Source of the DNA: Paenibacillus vini
Lineage (GTDB): Bacteria > Bacillota > Bacilli > Paenibacillales > Paenibacillaceae
Assembly (NCBI RefSeq): GCF_018403325.1
Contig: NZ_BOSL01000003.1
Location: 333,657 to 397,656, forward strand
Reading direction: 5' to 3'
DNA length: 64,000 nucleotides
In this document: positions 51,075 to 59,187 of the stretch, piece after piece
Numbering within the stretch: the first letter of the stretch is position 1
Layout: each line of letters begins with the position of its first letter
Program-made: the position numbers and the translations under genes
The notes under the pieces: model-generated
Told to the model about the DNA's origin: nothing
Databases searched by the model: none
The model's input: only the letters and a program-made list of their open reading frames with translations

Positions 51075-52787
51075 ATGGATTTAACAAGGACAAAGGCGCT
51101 CCCAATCCGCCATGGAAAGCCGAAGGTGCTGAAGATGCTTCTTGCGCTTGCGCTCCTGCTCCCCGCGGGTTTTGGGATCCCAGCACAGACCTCGTACGCC
51201 GCCGGAATAAGTAAACCTTTTCCCCAGCAAGTCGATTACCCCGGAATGATCAAACCGAGCCATGTTACTCAAAATGCGATGAACAAATCTGTCTCCGATT
51301 ATTACGATTACTGGAAGGCCACGTATTTGAAGCATGATTTGTCCTCACTCCCCGGAGGATATTATGTCAAGGGAGATATTACCGGAGATCCGGAGGGCTT
51401 CAAAGCGCTGGGATCCTCCGAAGGTCAAGGGTACGGCATGATCATAACGGTTTTGATGGCCGGCCATGACCCCAATGCACAGAATATTTACAACGGTTTG
51501 TTTAAAACTGCACGCGCTTACAAGAGTTCGGGCAATCCCCATCTGATGGGTTGGGTTGTCGCTGACAGTCCTAAAGCCCAAGGCCATTTCGGTTCGGCTA
51601 CCGACGGCGATCTTGATATTGCCTATTCGTTAATTCTGGCTCATCAGCAGTGGGGCTCGGATGGGGCCGTTAATTATTTAGACGAAGCCCGAACAATGAT
51701 CAATGACGGTATCAAAGTAAGCTATGTCACAACGAACAACAGACTTAATCTTGGCGACTGGGATGCCAAGGATGCTTTGAATACCAGACCCTCCGATTGG
51801 ATGTTGAGTCATTTTCGAGCATTTTATGAGGTGACCGGAGATGCGGGATGGATCCAGGTCATCGACAATTTATATTCGGTATATGATCAGTTCACAGCCG
51901 CCTATTCGCCGACAACCGGGCTGGTATCCGATTTTGTGGTAGGCAATCCGCCGAAACCGGCCCCTGAATGGTATCTGGATGAATTTAAGGAAACAAATCA
52001 ATATTATTATAACGCCAGCCGATTTCCGTTAAGAGTAGTGATGGACTACGCCTTCTACGGGGATCCGAGAGGTAAAGCCGCTGCAGATAAGATAACCGGC
52101 TGGATCAAGACAAAGGCCAACGGCTCGCCGGCCAATATCAAGAACGGCTACAATTTGAAAGGCACCGCCATTGGCGATTATGCAACTGCCGTGTTCGTAG
52201 CGCCCTTTATTTCGGCCGGAACCGCCGACAGTGCTAATCAGGCCTGGATTAACGCCGGTTGGGACTGGATGAAGAACAAGCGCGAGGACTATTTTAGCGA
52301 TACTTATAATTTGCTGAATTTGTTATTTATCACGGGCAATTGGTGGGTGCCGGAGGGGCAGGCAGAGCAGCCGATCATAAACCTCGCCTTGAACAAGCCG
52401 GCCGTATCCAGCTCGATCGAGGGCTCAGGATTTGAAGCTGACAAAGCATTTGACGGCAATCTGATGTCGCGTTGGGCCAGTAATGAAGGAAGCGATCCGG
52501 AATGGATTTACGTGGATCTCGGGAGTGTGCAAAGCATCTCCGGCGTGACGCTGAAGTGGGAAGCTGCATACGCCAAGCAATATAAGATACAGGTCTCGAC
52601 AGATTCGAGCGGTACCCCGGTCCAATGGACGGATGTAAATTCAACGACAGATGGTAATGGGGGAGTGGATGAGATCGATTTTTCGCCACATAATGCACGT
52701 TACGTGAGAATGTTAGGCTCGGAAAGAGGAACCCCCTACGGTTACTCGCTGTACGAATTTGAGGTTTACGGGACGTCTTCGCCATAA
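51075..52787 (+). CDS. secreted GH8 glycoside hydrolase with discoidin (F5/8C) domain
   Basis: 570 residues from the ATG at 51075, 7 nt after GGAGG (the ATG at 51069 is too close). A signal peptide ends near SYAAG. The GH8 catalytic domain (about 50-430) has the proton-donor Glu in SSEGQGYGM and Asp in ATDGDLDIAYSL. The last ~135 residues form an F5/8 type C (CBM32-like) module: NLALNKPAVSSS, AFDGNLMSRWAS, WIYVDLGSVQSISGV and YEFEVYG. GH8 enzymes cut beta-1,4 links in chitosan, cellulose, xylan or lichenan; the substrate cannot be told. Confidence 0.95.
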   Translation: MDLTRTKALPIRHGKPKVLKMLLALALLLPAGFGIPAQTSYAAGISKPFPQQVDYPGMIKPSHVTQNAMNKSVSDYYDYWKATYLKHDLSSLPGGYYVKGDITGDPEGFKALGSSEGQGYGMIITVLMAGHDPNAQNIYNGLFKTARAYKSSGNPHLMGWVVADSPKAQGHFGSATDGDLDIAYSLILAHQQWGSDGAVNYLDEARTMINDGIKVSYVTTNNRLNLGDWDAKDALNTRPSDWMLSHFRAFYEVTGDAGWIQVIDNLYSVYDQFTAAYSPTTGLVSDFVVGNPPKPAPEWYLDEFKETNQYYYNASRFPLRVVMDYAFYGDPRGKAAADKITGWIKTKANGSPANIKNGYNLKGTAIGDYATAVFVAPFISAGTADSANQAWINAGWDWMKNKREDYFSDTYNLLNLLFITGNWWVPEGQAEQPIINLALNKPAVSSSIEGSGFEADKAFDGNLMSRWASNEGSDPEWIYVDLGSVQSISGVTLKWEAAYAKQYKIQVSTDSSGTPVQWTDVNSTTDGNGGVDEIDFSPHNARYVRMLGSERGTPYGYSLYEFEVYGTSSP

Positions 52788-52805
52788 AATAACAGGCAAC
52801 ATCAA

Positions 52806-52848
52806 AACAAGCCGGGTCTGGAGTGTGTCCAGTCCGGCTTGTTTATTA
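52806..52848. terminator. terminator after the GH8 gene
   Basis: AACAAGCCGG (52806-52815) pairs with CCGGCTTGTT (52834-52843), with CTGGA/TCCAG pairing inside. TTTATT follows on the plus strand, TTTTGATGTT on the minus strand. Confidence 0.88.
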
Positions 52849-52951
52849 CATAATGACATGAAGAACAAACATCCCGACATTCATTAATGTGAATAGAAGA
52901 AAGTATAATCGGGAGGAAGTAACCTAAATTCGTTAATTATTTTAACATGGC

Positions 52952-55900
52952 TCAAATCATTAAAATATCGCGTATTTCCTGCTCGGTCAGAGAGGATACG
53001 GCTTCCTGTCCCGGTTGAATGATTTCGTCGATCAGGTCTTTCTTCTTTTGCTGGAGCTCGTACATTTTTTCTTCAACGGTATCTTCAGTAACCAGGCGGA
53101 TGACGTGAACGATATTGGTCTGCCCGATCCGGTGAGCCCGGTCGGCCGCCTGCTGTTCGACCGCAGGGTTCCACCACAGGTCATAAAGAATGACGGTGTC
53201 CGCCCCGGTCAGATTAAGCCCAGTTCCTCCGGCTTTCAAAGAAATCAGGAACAGGTCGCGCTCGCCCTCATTATATCGGGTGCAAAGCTCGACTCGCTCG
53301 GAACCCGGCGTTTTTCCATCAAGATAGAAGAAAGGTACGCCTCTGTATCCTAGCTCTTTGCCAATCATGCCAAGCATTTCGGTGAATTGGGAAAAAATCA
53401 GCATCCGTTTCCCTGCGCTGCGGCACTCTTCGACGATTTCCAGCAACTGTTCAAATTTAGCGGAGCTGCCCTCATAGTTGTCCACAAATAAGGCGGGATG
53501 GCAGCATAGCTGGCGCAGCCGGGTTAATCCGGCTAAAATCCGGATGCGGTGCTTCTGGAAGCTGTCCTCGTTCAAATGCTTCAAGGTTTCTTGCTGAAGT
53601 TGAGCCAAAAAGGCGGCGTACAGCTTCTTCTGTTCCGGCAGCAATTCCGATGCCTGCACGGATTCAATCTTCTCGGGAAGCTCTTTTAACACGTCGGTCT
53701 TCAGGCGGCGGAGCAGGAAAGGACGAATCATTTTGGCGACCTGTTCTCGAGTCAAATCATTGAATTGCTTACGGTTTTGGAACAAGGTCGGGAATACGGC
53801 ATCAAAAATCGACCAAAGTTCCTCCAGCGCATTTTCGACCGGTGTACCTGTGAGAGCAAAGCGGTGCTTGGCCTGTAAGGCCTTGACCGCATGCGCCGTC
53901 TGAGTCGTATAGTTCTTGAACGTTTGGGCTTCGTCGAGAAAGAGCGTGTGGAACGACTTGGCGGCAAACTGTTCTATGTCCATGCGCAGCAGCGGATAAG
54001 AGGTGATCACCACATCGGTATCCCGCGTGTTGTTAAGGATTCGAAGGCGTTCTCCCTTGCTTCCATCGGCGATCGCACAGCGGATTTCCGGAGCGAATTT
54101 CTTGAGCTCGTTCCGCCAGTTGTACACCAGCGATGCGGGAGCGACGATGATGGCGGGCAGCTCCTGAGCCCGGATTTCCGGCAAAACGGAGACGAGGAAA
54201 GCGATGCTTTGCAGCGTTTTTCCCAGTCCCATGTCGTCCGCCAGGATGCCGCCAAAGCGGTAGTAAGCAAGCATTTTCATCCAGTGATATCCATAGGCCT
54301 GATAATCGCGCAGCACCGGGGCCAAGGATTCGGGTACGGGAAAATCCAGGTTGTCCGGATTTTTGATGTGATGCAGCAGTTGGCGGAAGCTCTTTCCAAG
54401 CTTGATCGTGTTGCCGTAACGTTGTTCCTCCAACAGATGCAGTCCTCTGGTCACTGGGACGGTAAATCCGGTTCCGTCCTCGAACAGCCGATGTGGACCA
54501 ATTTCGTTCATGAAATTAACGATATGCTTGAATTCTTCGCTATCAAGCGGCATCAGCGCCCCATCGGGGAGGCGGTAATACTTACGCTTCACTTCCAGCG
54601 CCTCCAGCACACCGCGAATGTCCTGTTCGGAAATTCCGTTCAAGTCAAACGAGATCTCCAGCCAATCCGTACGTTCGCCGAGCCGGACGGATACTTTGGG
54701 AGGAGCAGACACCGGCCGTATGCGGACCTTGACCGCCGAAGTGGCGTAGACGTCCAGCATTTGTTCCAGCCTTGGCACGACATGCACGAGGAAGTCGTAT
54801 TCCGCATCTTCATCGACAAGGAAATATCCGCTTTCCGTTCTTGTAAAGTCGCTCTCATCCATCAAATCGAGGATGCTTCGTTCCGTTTCGTCGTCTCGCA
54901 GCACGATGAGCTCGCTGCCTCTGCCGGTTCCTTCTTCTAAGGGATTCAATACGATATCCCCGTATTGGAATTCGAGACCGGCCAGCAGGCGATTCCGTAC
55001 TCGGTCCAGATAGAGCCGAGCTTTGAGCGGCGTTTGAACCATGCGGTCCGCGACGGAGTCCGCAATCTCTACGTTTCCAAGCTTCAGGAGGCCGGGAAGC
55101 ACTTTTTGCATGAACGGTTCGATTTGTTCGGAGGCAATTCGGATATGCTGCCGGCGCGAGGCTTCCAGCATGTTTTTTATTTCGGCCAAACGGCGGCAGC
55201 CGTCTTCCGGAAGCTTCAGCAGGTTCTTGTCGGCCAGCACGAGCCCGTACGGTTCCAGGATCGTAAGCTCATCAAGCCCTTGAACGCCAAGCCGATATCC
55301 TTCCTCGTCGGACTGGTCGAAATAGTACATTACCGGAAGAGGTTCATCGGACAAGCTCAGGTTCCAAGCCGGACCACGTTTCGGTTCAATTTTTACGGAC
55401 GCAGCCGCCAGCAGTTTCGGGAGCATCTGGTTCCACGCATAAGGAGGAATTAGCAGTATTCGTTCTTCAACGCCGCTGGAACGACGTACCGAATTGTTCT
55501 GAGCAGAGAGGCTTTCCCGATAAAGACGTTCATTTCGGGAGACGGCAATCAGTTGGCGGATGATGTCGTCGTCGGTGCGTTCAAAGCTGTGCAGTGCCGG
55601 GTCGTAGGTGAAATGTTCGGAAAAGAGCACCTGTCTTCCAGCATCCAGCGATTCGAGAAATTCACGGACTTGTTTTACGATGTAAAGCCGTTTGTTCCTG
55701 ATTTTTAGCTCGATGCCGAAAATATGCCTGCCTGCCCCGTAAGGCACCAGTTTCAAAATAAACTCAGCCTGGATGCGGGTACGGGAGTCAAAACGAGTTT
55801 CACTCCGGTTCCTCCGCGGCGTTTTGGGATCGAACAGTCCCATCATATCGCGGGCCAGCCAGACGTCGCGCGTCGAACCGTTTGGCGGTTTAGGAAAGTT

Positions 55901-56290
55901 CCTGCTCCCCAATCCATTGTTTGTCTCTTCTAATAGAGAGGTTGAATCATAGCGGTCTTCCTGATGCAGTAATGAGATGGAATGCACCGGTGAAAAGGAG
56001 CCGTTTTCCATCTCATGTATGCCCAGAAGTACGGCTGCTATATGCTTGCAGTAGTTGTTATATGAAATAAAGGCGGAGCAATTGCATTCAGCATTTACAT
56101 CTCCGTTGAGATCGATATGCACGTATACACGATGCGAATCGGTCCCGTACACATTCGCCTGATATTGACCGGATTCCGGATCGGTATGCGTGAAGCTCAC
56201 TTTTTTCTGCCGGAGATATGCCTCGCCCCGGTCATAGGAGATGCGGCCGCAGAGCAGTTTGATTATCCGCTGTGTTAAGGGTGAACTCAT
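52952..56290 (-). CDS. SWIM-domain SNF2-family DNA helicase/translocase
   Basis: 1112 residues. The N terminus contains a SWIM zinc finger (AECNCSAFISYNNYCKH: CxC then CxH at about residues 68-85). The SNF2 ATPase motor lies in the last ~480 residues: ILADDMGLGKTLQSIAFL (Walker A), IVAPASLVYNWRNEL, TLFLDEAQTFKN (DExx), FALTGTPVENALEELWSIFD, MLIFSQFTEML, YLDGKTPGSERVELC, SLKAGGTGLNLTGAD and QAADRAHRIGQT. These proteins remodel protein-DNA or RNA polymerase contacts; the bacterial SWIM-SNF2 family is close to RapA-like and Bacillus YwqA. Confidence 0.96.
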   Translation of the reverse strand: MSSPLTQRIIKLLCGRISYDRGEAYLRQKKVSFTHTDPESGQYQANVYGTDSHRVYVHIDLNGDVNAECNCSAFISYNNYCKHIAAVLLGIHEMENGSFSPVHSISLLHQEDRYDSTSLLEETNNGLGSRNFPKPPNGSTRDVWLARDMMGLFDPKTPRRNRSETRFDSRTRIQAEFILKLVPYGAGRHIFGIELKIRNKRLYIVKQVREFLESLDAGRQVLFSEHFTYDPALHSFERTDDDIIRQLIAVSRNERLYRESLSAQNNSVRRSSGVEERILLIPPYAWNQMLPKLLAAASVKIEPKRGPAWNLSLSDEPLPVMYYFDQSDEEGYRLGVQGLDELTILEPYGLVLADKNLLKLPEDGCRRLAEIKNMLEASRRQHIRIASEQIEPFMQKVLPGLLKLGNVEIADSVADRMVQTPLKARLYLDRVRNRLLAGLEFQYGDIVLNPLEEGTGRGSELIVLRDDETERSILDLMDESDFTRTESGYFLVDEDAEYDFLVHVVPRLEQMLDVYATSAVKVRIRPVSAPPKVSVRLGERTDWLEISFDLNGISEQDIRGVLEALEVKRKYYRLPDGALMPLDSEEFKHIVNFMNEIGPHRLFEDGTGFTVPVTRGLHLLEEQRYGNTIKLGKSFRQLLHHIKNPDNLDFPVPESLAPVLRDYQAYGYHWMKMLAYYRFGGILADDMGLGKTLQSIAFLVSVLPEIRAQELPAIIVAPASLVYNWRNELKKFAPEIRCAIADGSKGERLRILNNTRDTDVVITSYPLLRMDIEQFAAKSFHTLFLDEAQTFKNYTTQTAHAVKALQAKHRFALTGTPVENALEELWSIFDAVFPTLFQNRKQFNDLTREQVAKMIRPFLLRRLKTDVLKELPEKIESVQASELLPEQKKLYAAFLAQLQQETLKHLNEDSFQKHRIRILAGLTRLRQLCCHPALFVDNYEGSSAKFEQLLEIVEECRSAGKRMLIFSQFTEMLGMIGKELGYRGVPFFYLDGKTPGSERVELCTRYNEGERDLFLISLKAGGTGLNLTGADTVILYDLWWNPAVEQQAADRAHRIGQTNIVHVIRLVTEDTVEEKMYELQQKKKDLIDEIIQPGQEAVSSLTEQEIRDILMI

Positions 56291-56427
56291 TGGATCTACC
56301 TTTCTTGATAAAAAGATTTGAAGCTACATTAATGATACCAGATTGTTAGCGAGATGGAAGGGAGGTGGTGGAGGGCTGGGTTACTGCGAAGGAAAAATAT
56401 AAAACATACACGAGGAGCGATAACGAT

Positions 56428-57408
56428 ATGAAATACAGCTATTTGGGACGTTCTGGATTAAAAGTGAGCAAGCTGTGCTTGGGAACGATGAACTTTGGAG
56501 TCGATACGGAAGAAAGCGAAGCGTTCAAAATTATGGATGCGGCCGTTGATGCGGGGATCAACTTTTTTGATACCGCCAATATTTATGGCTGGGGCGAAAA
56601 TGCCGGTAGAACGGAAGAAATCATCGGCAAGTGGTTTGCGCAAGGCGGCGGACGCCGGGAAAAGGTTGTGCTGGCCACAAAGTTTTACGGTGAAATGAAC
56701 GACGCAAATGACGGGCCGAACAATGCGGCCGGGCTATCTTCCTATAAAATGCGCCGGCATTTGGAAGCATCGCTCCGCCGTCTGCAAACCGATCACATCG
56801 AGTTGTACCAGATGCACCATGTGGACCGGAATGTATCTTGGGACGAGCTTTGGGAAGGGTTCCATATTGCGCTGCATCAGGGGAAAATCGGCTATGTCGG
56901 CTCCAGTAACTTTGCTGGACGCGACTTGGTGAAGGCGCAATACGAGGCGAAGGCGAAGGGGATGCTCGGATTGGTCTCCGAGCAGCATAAATTCAGCCTG
57001 CTCTGCAGATTGCCAGAGCTGGAAGTGCTGCCGGCTGCCGATGAGCATGGCATCGGCGTCATCGCTTGGAGCCCGCTGGACGGCGGCCTGCTCGGCGGGA
57101 ATGCCTTGCGTCCGGCGCCGGGCTCGAAGCGGGCAAACAACCCGGGGCGCGTCGAGCAGCATCGCGCCCAGTTGGAAGCATTCGAGCAGCTATGCCGCGA
57201 GCTCGGCGAGAGCGAAGCGAACGTCGCGCTGGCTTGGACGCTGACGCATCCGGCGATGACCGCGCCGATTATCGGGCCGCGGACGCTGGAGCAGCTGGAG
57301 ACCGCGCTGCGCGTCGTCGACATCAAGCTCGGCGAAGCCGAGCTGAAAAGACTGGACGAAATCTTCCCCGGACCTGGCGGAGAAGCGCCTCAAGCCTACG
57401 CTTGGTAA
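56428..57408 (+). CDS. aldo/keto reductase
   Basis: 326 residues from the ATG at 56428 behind GAGGAGCG. Barrel enzyme with NADPH: MKYSYLGRSGLKVSKLCLGTMNFG, DAGINFFDTANIYGWGENA (catalytic Asp and Tyr), VVLATKFYG (Lys), YQMHHVDRN (His) and VGSSNFAG. The C-terminal NADPH site is ALAWTLTHPAMTAPIIGPRTLEQLE. From about 57050 onward the gene becomes clearly GC-rich compared with its 5' half. The substrate is unknown. Confidence 0.95.
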   Translation: MKYSYLGRSGLKVSKLCLGTMNFGVDTEESEAFKIMDAAVDAGINFFDTANIYGWGENAGRTEEIIGKWFAQGGGRREKVVLATKFYGEMNDANDGPNNAAGLSSYKMRRHLEASLRRLQTDHIELYQMHHVDRNVSWDELWEGFHIALHQGKIGYVGSSNFAGRDLVKAQYEAKAKGMLGLVSEQHKFSLLCRLPELEVLPAADEHGIGVIAWSPLDGGLLGGNALRPAPGSKRANNPGRVEQHRAQLEAFEQLCRELGESEANVALAWTLTHPAMTAPIIGPRTLEQLETALRVVDIKLGEAELKRLDEIFPGPGGEAPQAYAW

Positions 57409-57441
57409 GCTGCGATTCGTCGCATAGCTTTCACATCGTTT

Positions 57442-57475
57442 ATCCCATCCTGATTTCTATAGGATGGGATTTTTA
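57442..57475 (+). terminator. terminator of the aldo/keto reductase gene
   Basis: ATCCCATCC (57442-57450) pairs with GGATGGGAT (57462-57470), followed by TTTTAT. It begins 33 nt after the stop codon. Confidence 0.93.
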
Positions 57476-57531
57476 TATGCTTTTGTTTTACTTAAGTCAT
57501 CATCAGCTGATGTTTGAGCAGATTTGGAATT

Positions 57532-57716
57532 TTAACGGACATGAGAGACGTTAATCAGCTCTTTTTTGCCGCTTTTTAAATCTAACGGTCACCAGAGACC
57601 TTAACAGTAGGATATTCGGCAGATTGAGCCTCAAACCAGACAAATAAGGTCTTCTATGTCCGTTAGCCGCTCAAACTTACCTTTTTTAGTACTTTAAGGT
57701 CTCTCATGACCGTTAG
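57532..57716. repeat. four-box 185-nt intergenic element, copy D
   Basis: Forward boxes start at 57532 (TTAACGGACATGAGAGAC) and 57582 (CTAACGGTCACCAGAGAC), 50 nt apart. Inverted boxes end at 57666 (ATGTCCGTTAG) and 57716 (CATGACCGTTAG), 50 nt apart. Box 1 and box 4 share ATGAGAGAC plus the TTAA end, so they can pair over about 22 bases with two mismatches. It lies 124 nt after the aldo/keto reductase gene. Confidence 0.88.
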
Positions 57717-57823
57717 GCATGGGATCGTCGAAATGTTGACCAGAACATTAGCACATCAGCATATCAGCGCAAGCTTGGATAACCGAGCACAATAGTCGAC
57801 CAGGAGTAACAAGCTACGCCAGA

Positions 57824-58016
57824 GAAACCAAACAAAAAGGGAAACTAACACATTAGACTAAACCCAACAAACTAAACGCAACAAACTAAACGCAACAGAG
57901 AAAATGATCACGAGGGACACAATTAGAACAACAAACTAACCAAAACAAGTAAACACAACAAAGTAACCACAACAGATTAACCACAGCAAACCTCAAACCT
58001 AAACACAGCAGAGAAA
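57824..58016. repeat. A/C-rich, nearly G- and T-poor degenerate repeat
   Basis: About 190 nt dominated by AAC, ACA and CAA words, with CAACAAACTAAACG repeated around 57866-57893 and later variants (ACAACAAACTAACC, CAACAAAGTAACC, ACAGATTAACC). Units are irregular, 14-16 nt, and have no spacer pattern. It has strong strand asymmetry and no coding potential was recognised. The ~210 bp after it, up to the MerR promoter, show nothing else. Confidence 0.7.
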
Positions 58017-58228
58017 CTTTGATGCACTGGATCGACACGAGCGAATCAGGGTATCAGAACGCAAAGGTTAGCTAAAGAGACTAAAGCATCAATAGGCGCA
58101 TTAACTCCAAATGTGTATCGGTGTAACTAACGACTATGGTCCGTTCTCGATTAATAACTCAGCACCGCACGCCGTGTGCTGCGCCTTAGTGTGATCTTTC
58201 ACTTTTTAGGGTAAATTTATTTTAGTTG

Positions 58229-58259
58229 TTGACCTTGACGCAACGTCAAGGAGTACACT
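58229..58259 (+). promoter_or_regulatory. MerR-type promoter with 19-bp spacer and operator
   Basis: TTGACC (58229-58234) and TACACT (58254-58259) are separated by 19 bp, which is the underwound spacing that MerR activators correct. The spacer region contains a perfect inverted repeat CCTTGACG-CAA-CGTCAAGG (58233-58251). It lies just before the MerR-family gene, so self-activation is expected. Confidence 0.93.
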
Positions 58260-58281
58260 TGGGTTGTCGGGAGGCGATGAC

Positions 58282-59049
58282 ATGGAATATACGGTTCAGA
58301 AGCTGGGGCGTCTGGCGGGAATCAGTACGAGGACGCTGCGATACTACGATGAAATTGATATTCTCAAGCCGGCGAGAATAAATTCATCCGGGTATCGGAT
58401 TTATGGTCAGGCAGAGGTAGACCGGCTGCAGCAAATTTTGTTTTATCGGGAGCTTGATTTTTCCCTGGAACAAGTCAAGATGTTGCTCACCGATCCATCC
58501 TTTGACGGGACCCAAGCGCTGATCGAACACCGTGAACGGCTCCTGGACAAAAAGAAGCAATTAGACGCGCTAATCGCCAACGTAGACAAGACGATTGCCG
58601 CGCAGGAAGGGAGAATAACGATGACGGATCAAGAAAAATTCGAAGGCTTCAAGCAGAAGCTGATTGATGAAAATGAAGCGAAATACGGGGCGGAAATCCG
58701 TGGGCAATACGGCGACGCAACGGTCGATAAATCGAATGCCAAGCTTAAAAATATGACCGAAGCCGAATATGAGGAAGTTCAGCGATTGGAACGGGATATG
58801 TTCGCAGCCTTGGCAGAAGGGATGCAAACTGGTGACCCTGCCGGAGAAGCGGCACAACAGGCGGCTGATCTGCATAAGCAATGGCTCACTTTTTATTGGG
58901 ATCAATATTCCAAGGATGCACATGCGGGGTTAGCGCAAATGTATGTGGCCGATGAGCGCTTCAAGGCCTATTACGATCAAACCCGACCGGGTACGGCGGA
59001 ATTTCTGCGCGATGCCATACTGATTTATACAGGCACGAATCACCAATAA
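58282..59049 (+). CDS. MerR-family activator with TipAS drug-sensing domain (Mta-like)
   Basis: 255 residues from the ATG at 58282 behind GGGAGG; B. subtilis Mta has 257. N-terminal HTH: YTVQKLGRLAGISTRTLRYYDEIDILKPARINSSGYRIY in parts, with RTLRYYDEI. A coiled-coil dimer helix follows (residues about 75-115). The C-terminal ~130 residues are a TipAS domain (KFEGFKQKLIDENEAKYG ... WLTFYWDQYSKDAHAGLAQMYVADERFKAYYD in parts), which binds antibiotics such as thiopeptides. It should activate multidrug defence genes and itself. Confidence 0.94.
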   Translation: MEYTVQKLGRLAGISTRTLRYYDEIDILKPARINSSGYRIYGQAEVDRLQQILFYRELDFSLEQVKMLLTDPSFDGTQALIEHRERLLDKKKQLDALIANVDKTIAAQEGRITMTDQEKFEGFKQKLIDENEAKYGAEIRGQYGDATVDKSNAKLKNMTEAEYEEVQRLERDMFAALAEGMQTGDPAGEAAQQAADLHKQWLTFYWDQYSKDAHAGLAQMYVADERFKAYYDQTRPGTAEFLRDAILIYTGTNHQ

Positions 59050-59055
59050 GTAAAC

Positions 59056-59082
59056 AGCCCGGCCATAATCTGGCCGGGTTTT
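59056..59082 (+). terminator. terminator of the MerR-family gene
   Basis: CCCGGCCA (59058-59065) pairs with TGGCCGGG (59071-59078) around TAATC, followed by TTTT. Confidence 0.92.
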
Positions 59083-59187
59083 CACATTTCCGCCGCAAAG
59101 TGACTGCAATCATTGTTTCCCGCTTCGTAATTGGGGTATCATGTAATTTAGTATGTGAAACAGTTCTCTAATCGAGGTGGAATCAAT

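Noticed and set aside
53891-54940. 349-residue plus-strand open frame
   Set aside because: It lies wholly antisense to the SNF2-family gene, whose motor motifs are intact.
17219-57716. The four-box elements as simple terminators
   Set aside because: No T tract follows the stems, the arms are interrupted by fixed-length unconserved spacers, and real terminators are present separately nearby (17519, 22006, 57442).
57824-58016. CRISPR array
   Set aside because: Units are 14-16 nt, degenerate and without regular spacers, and no cas genes are present.
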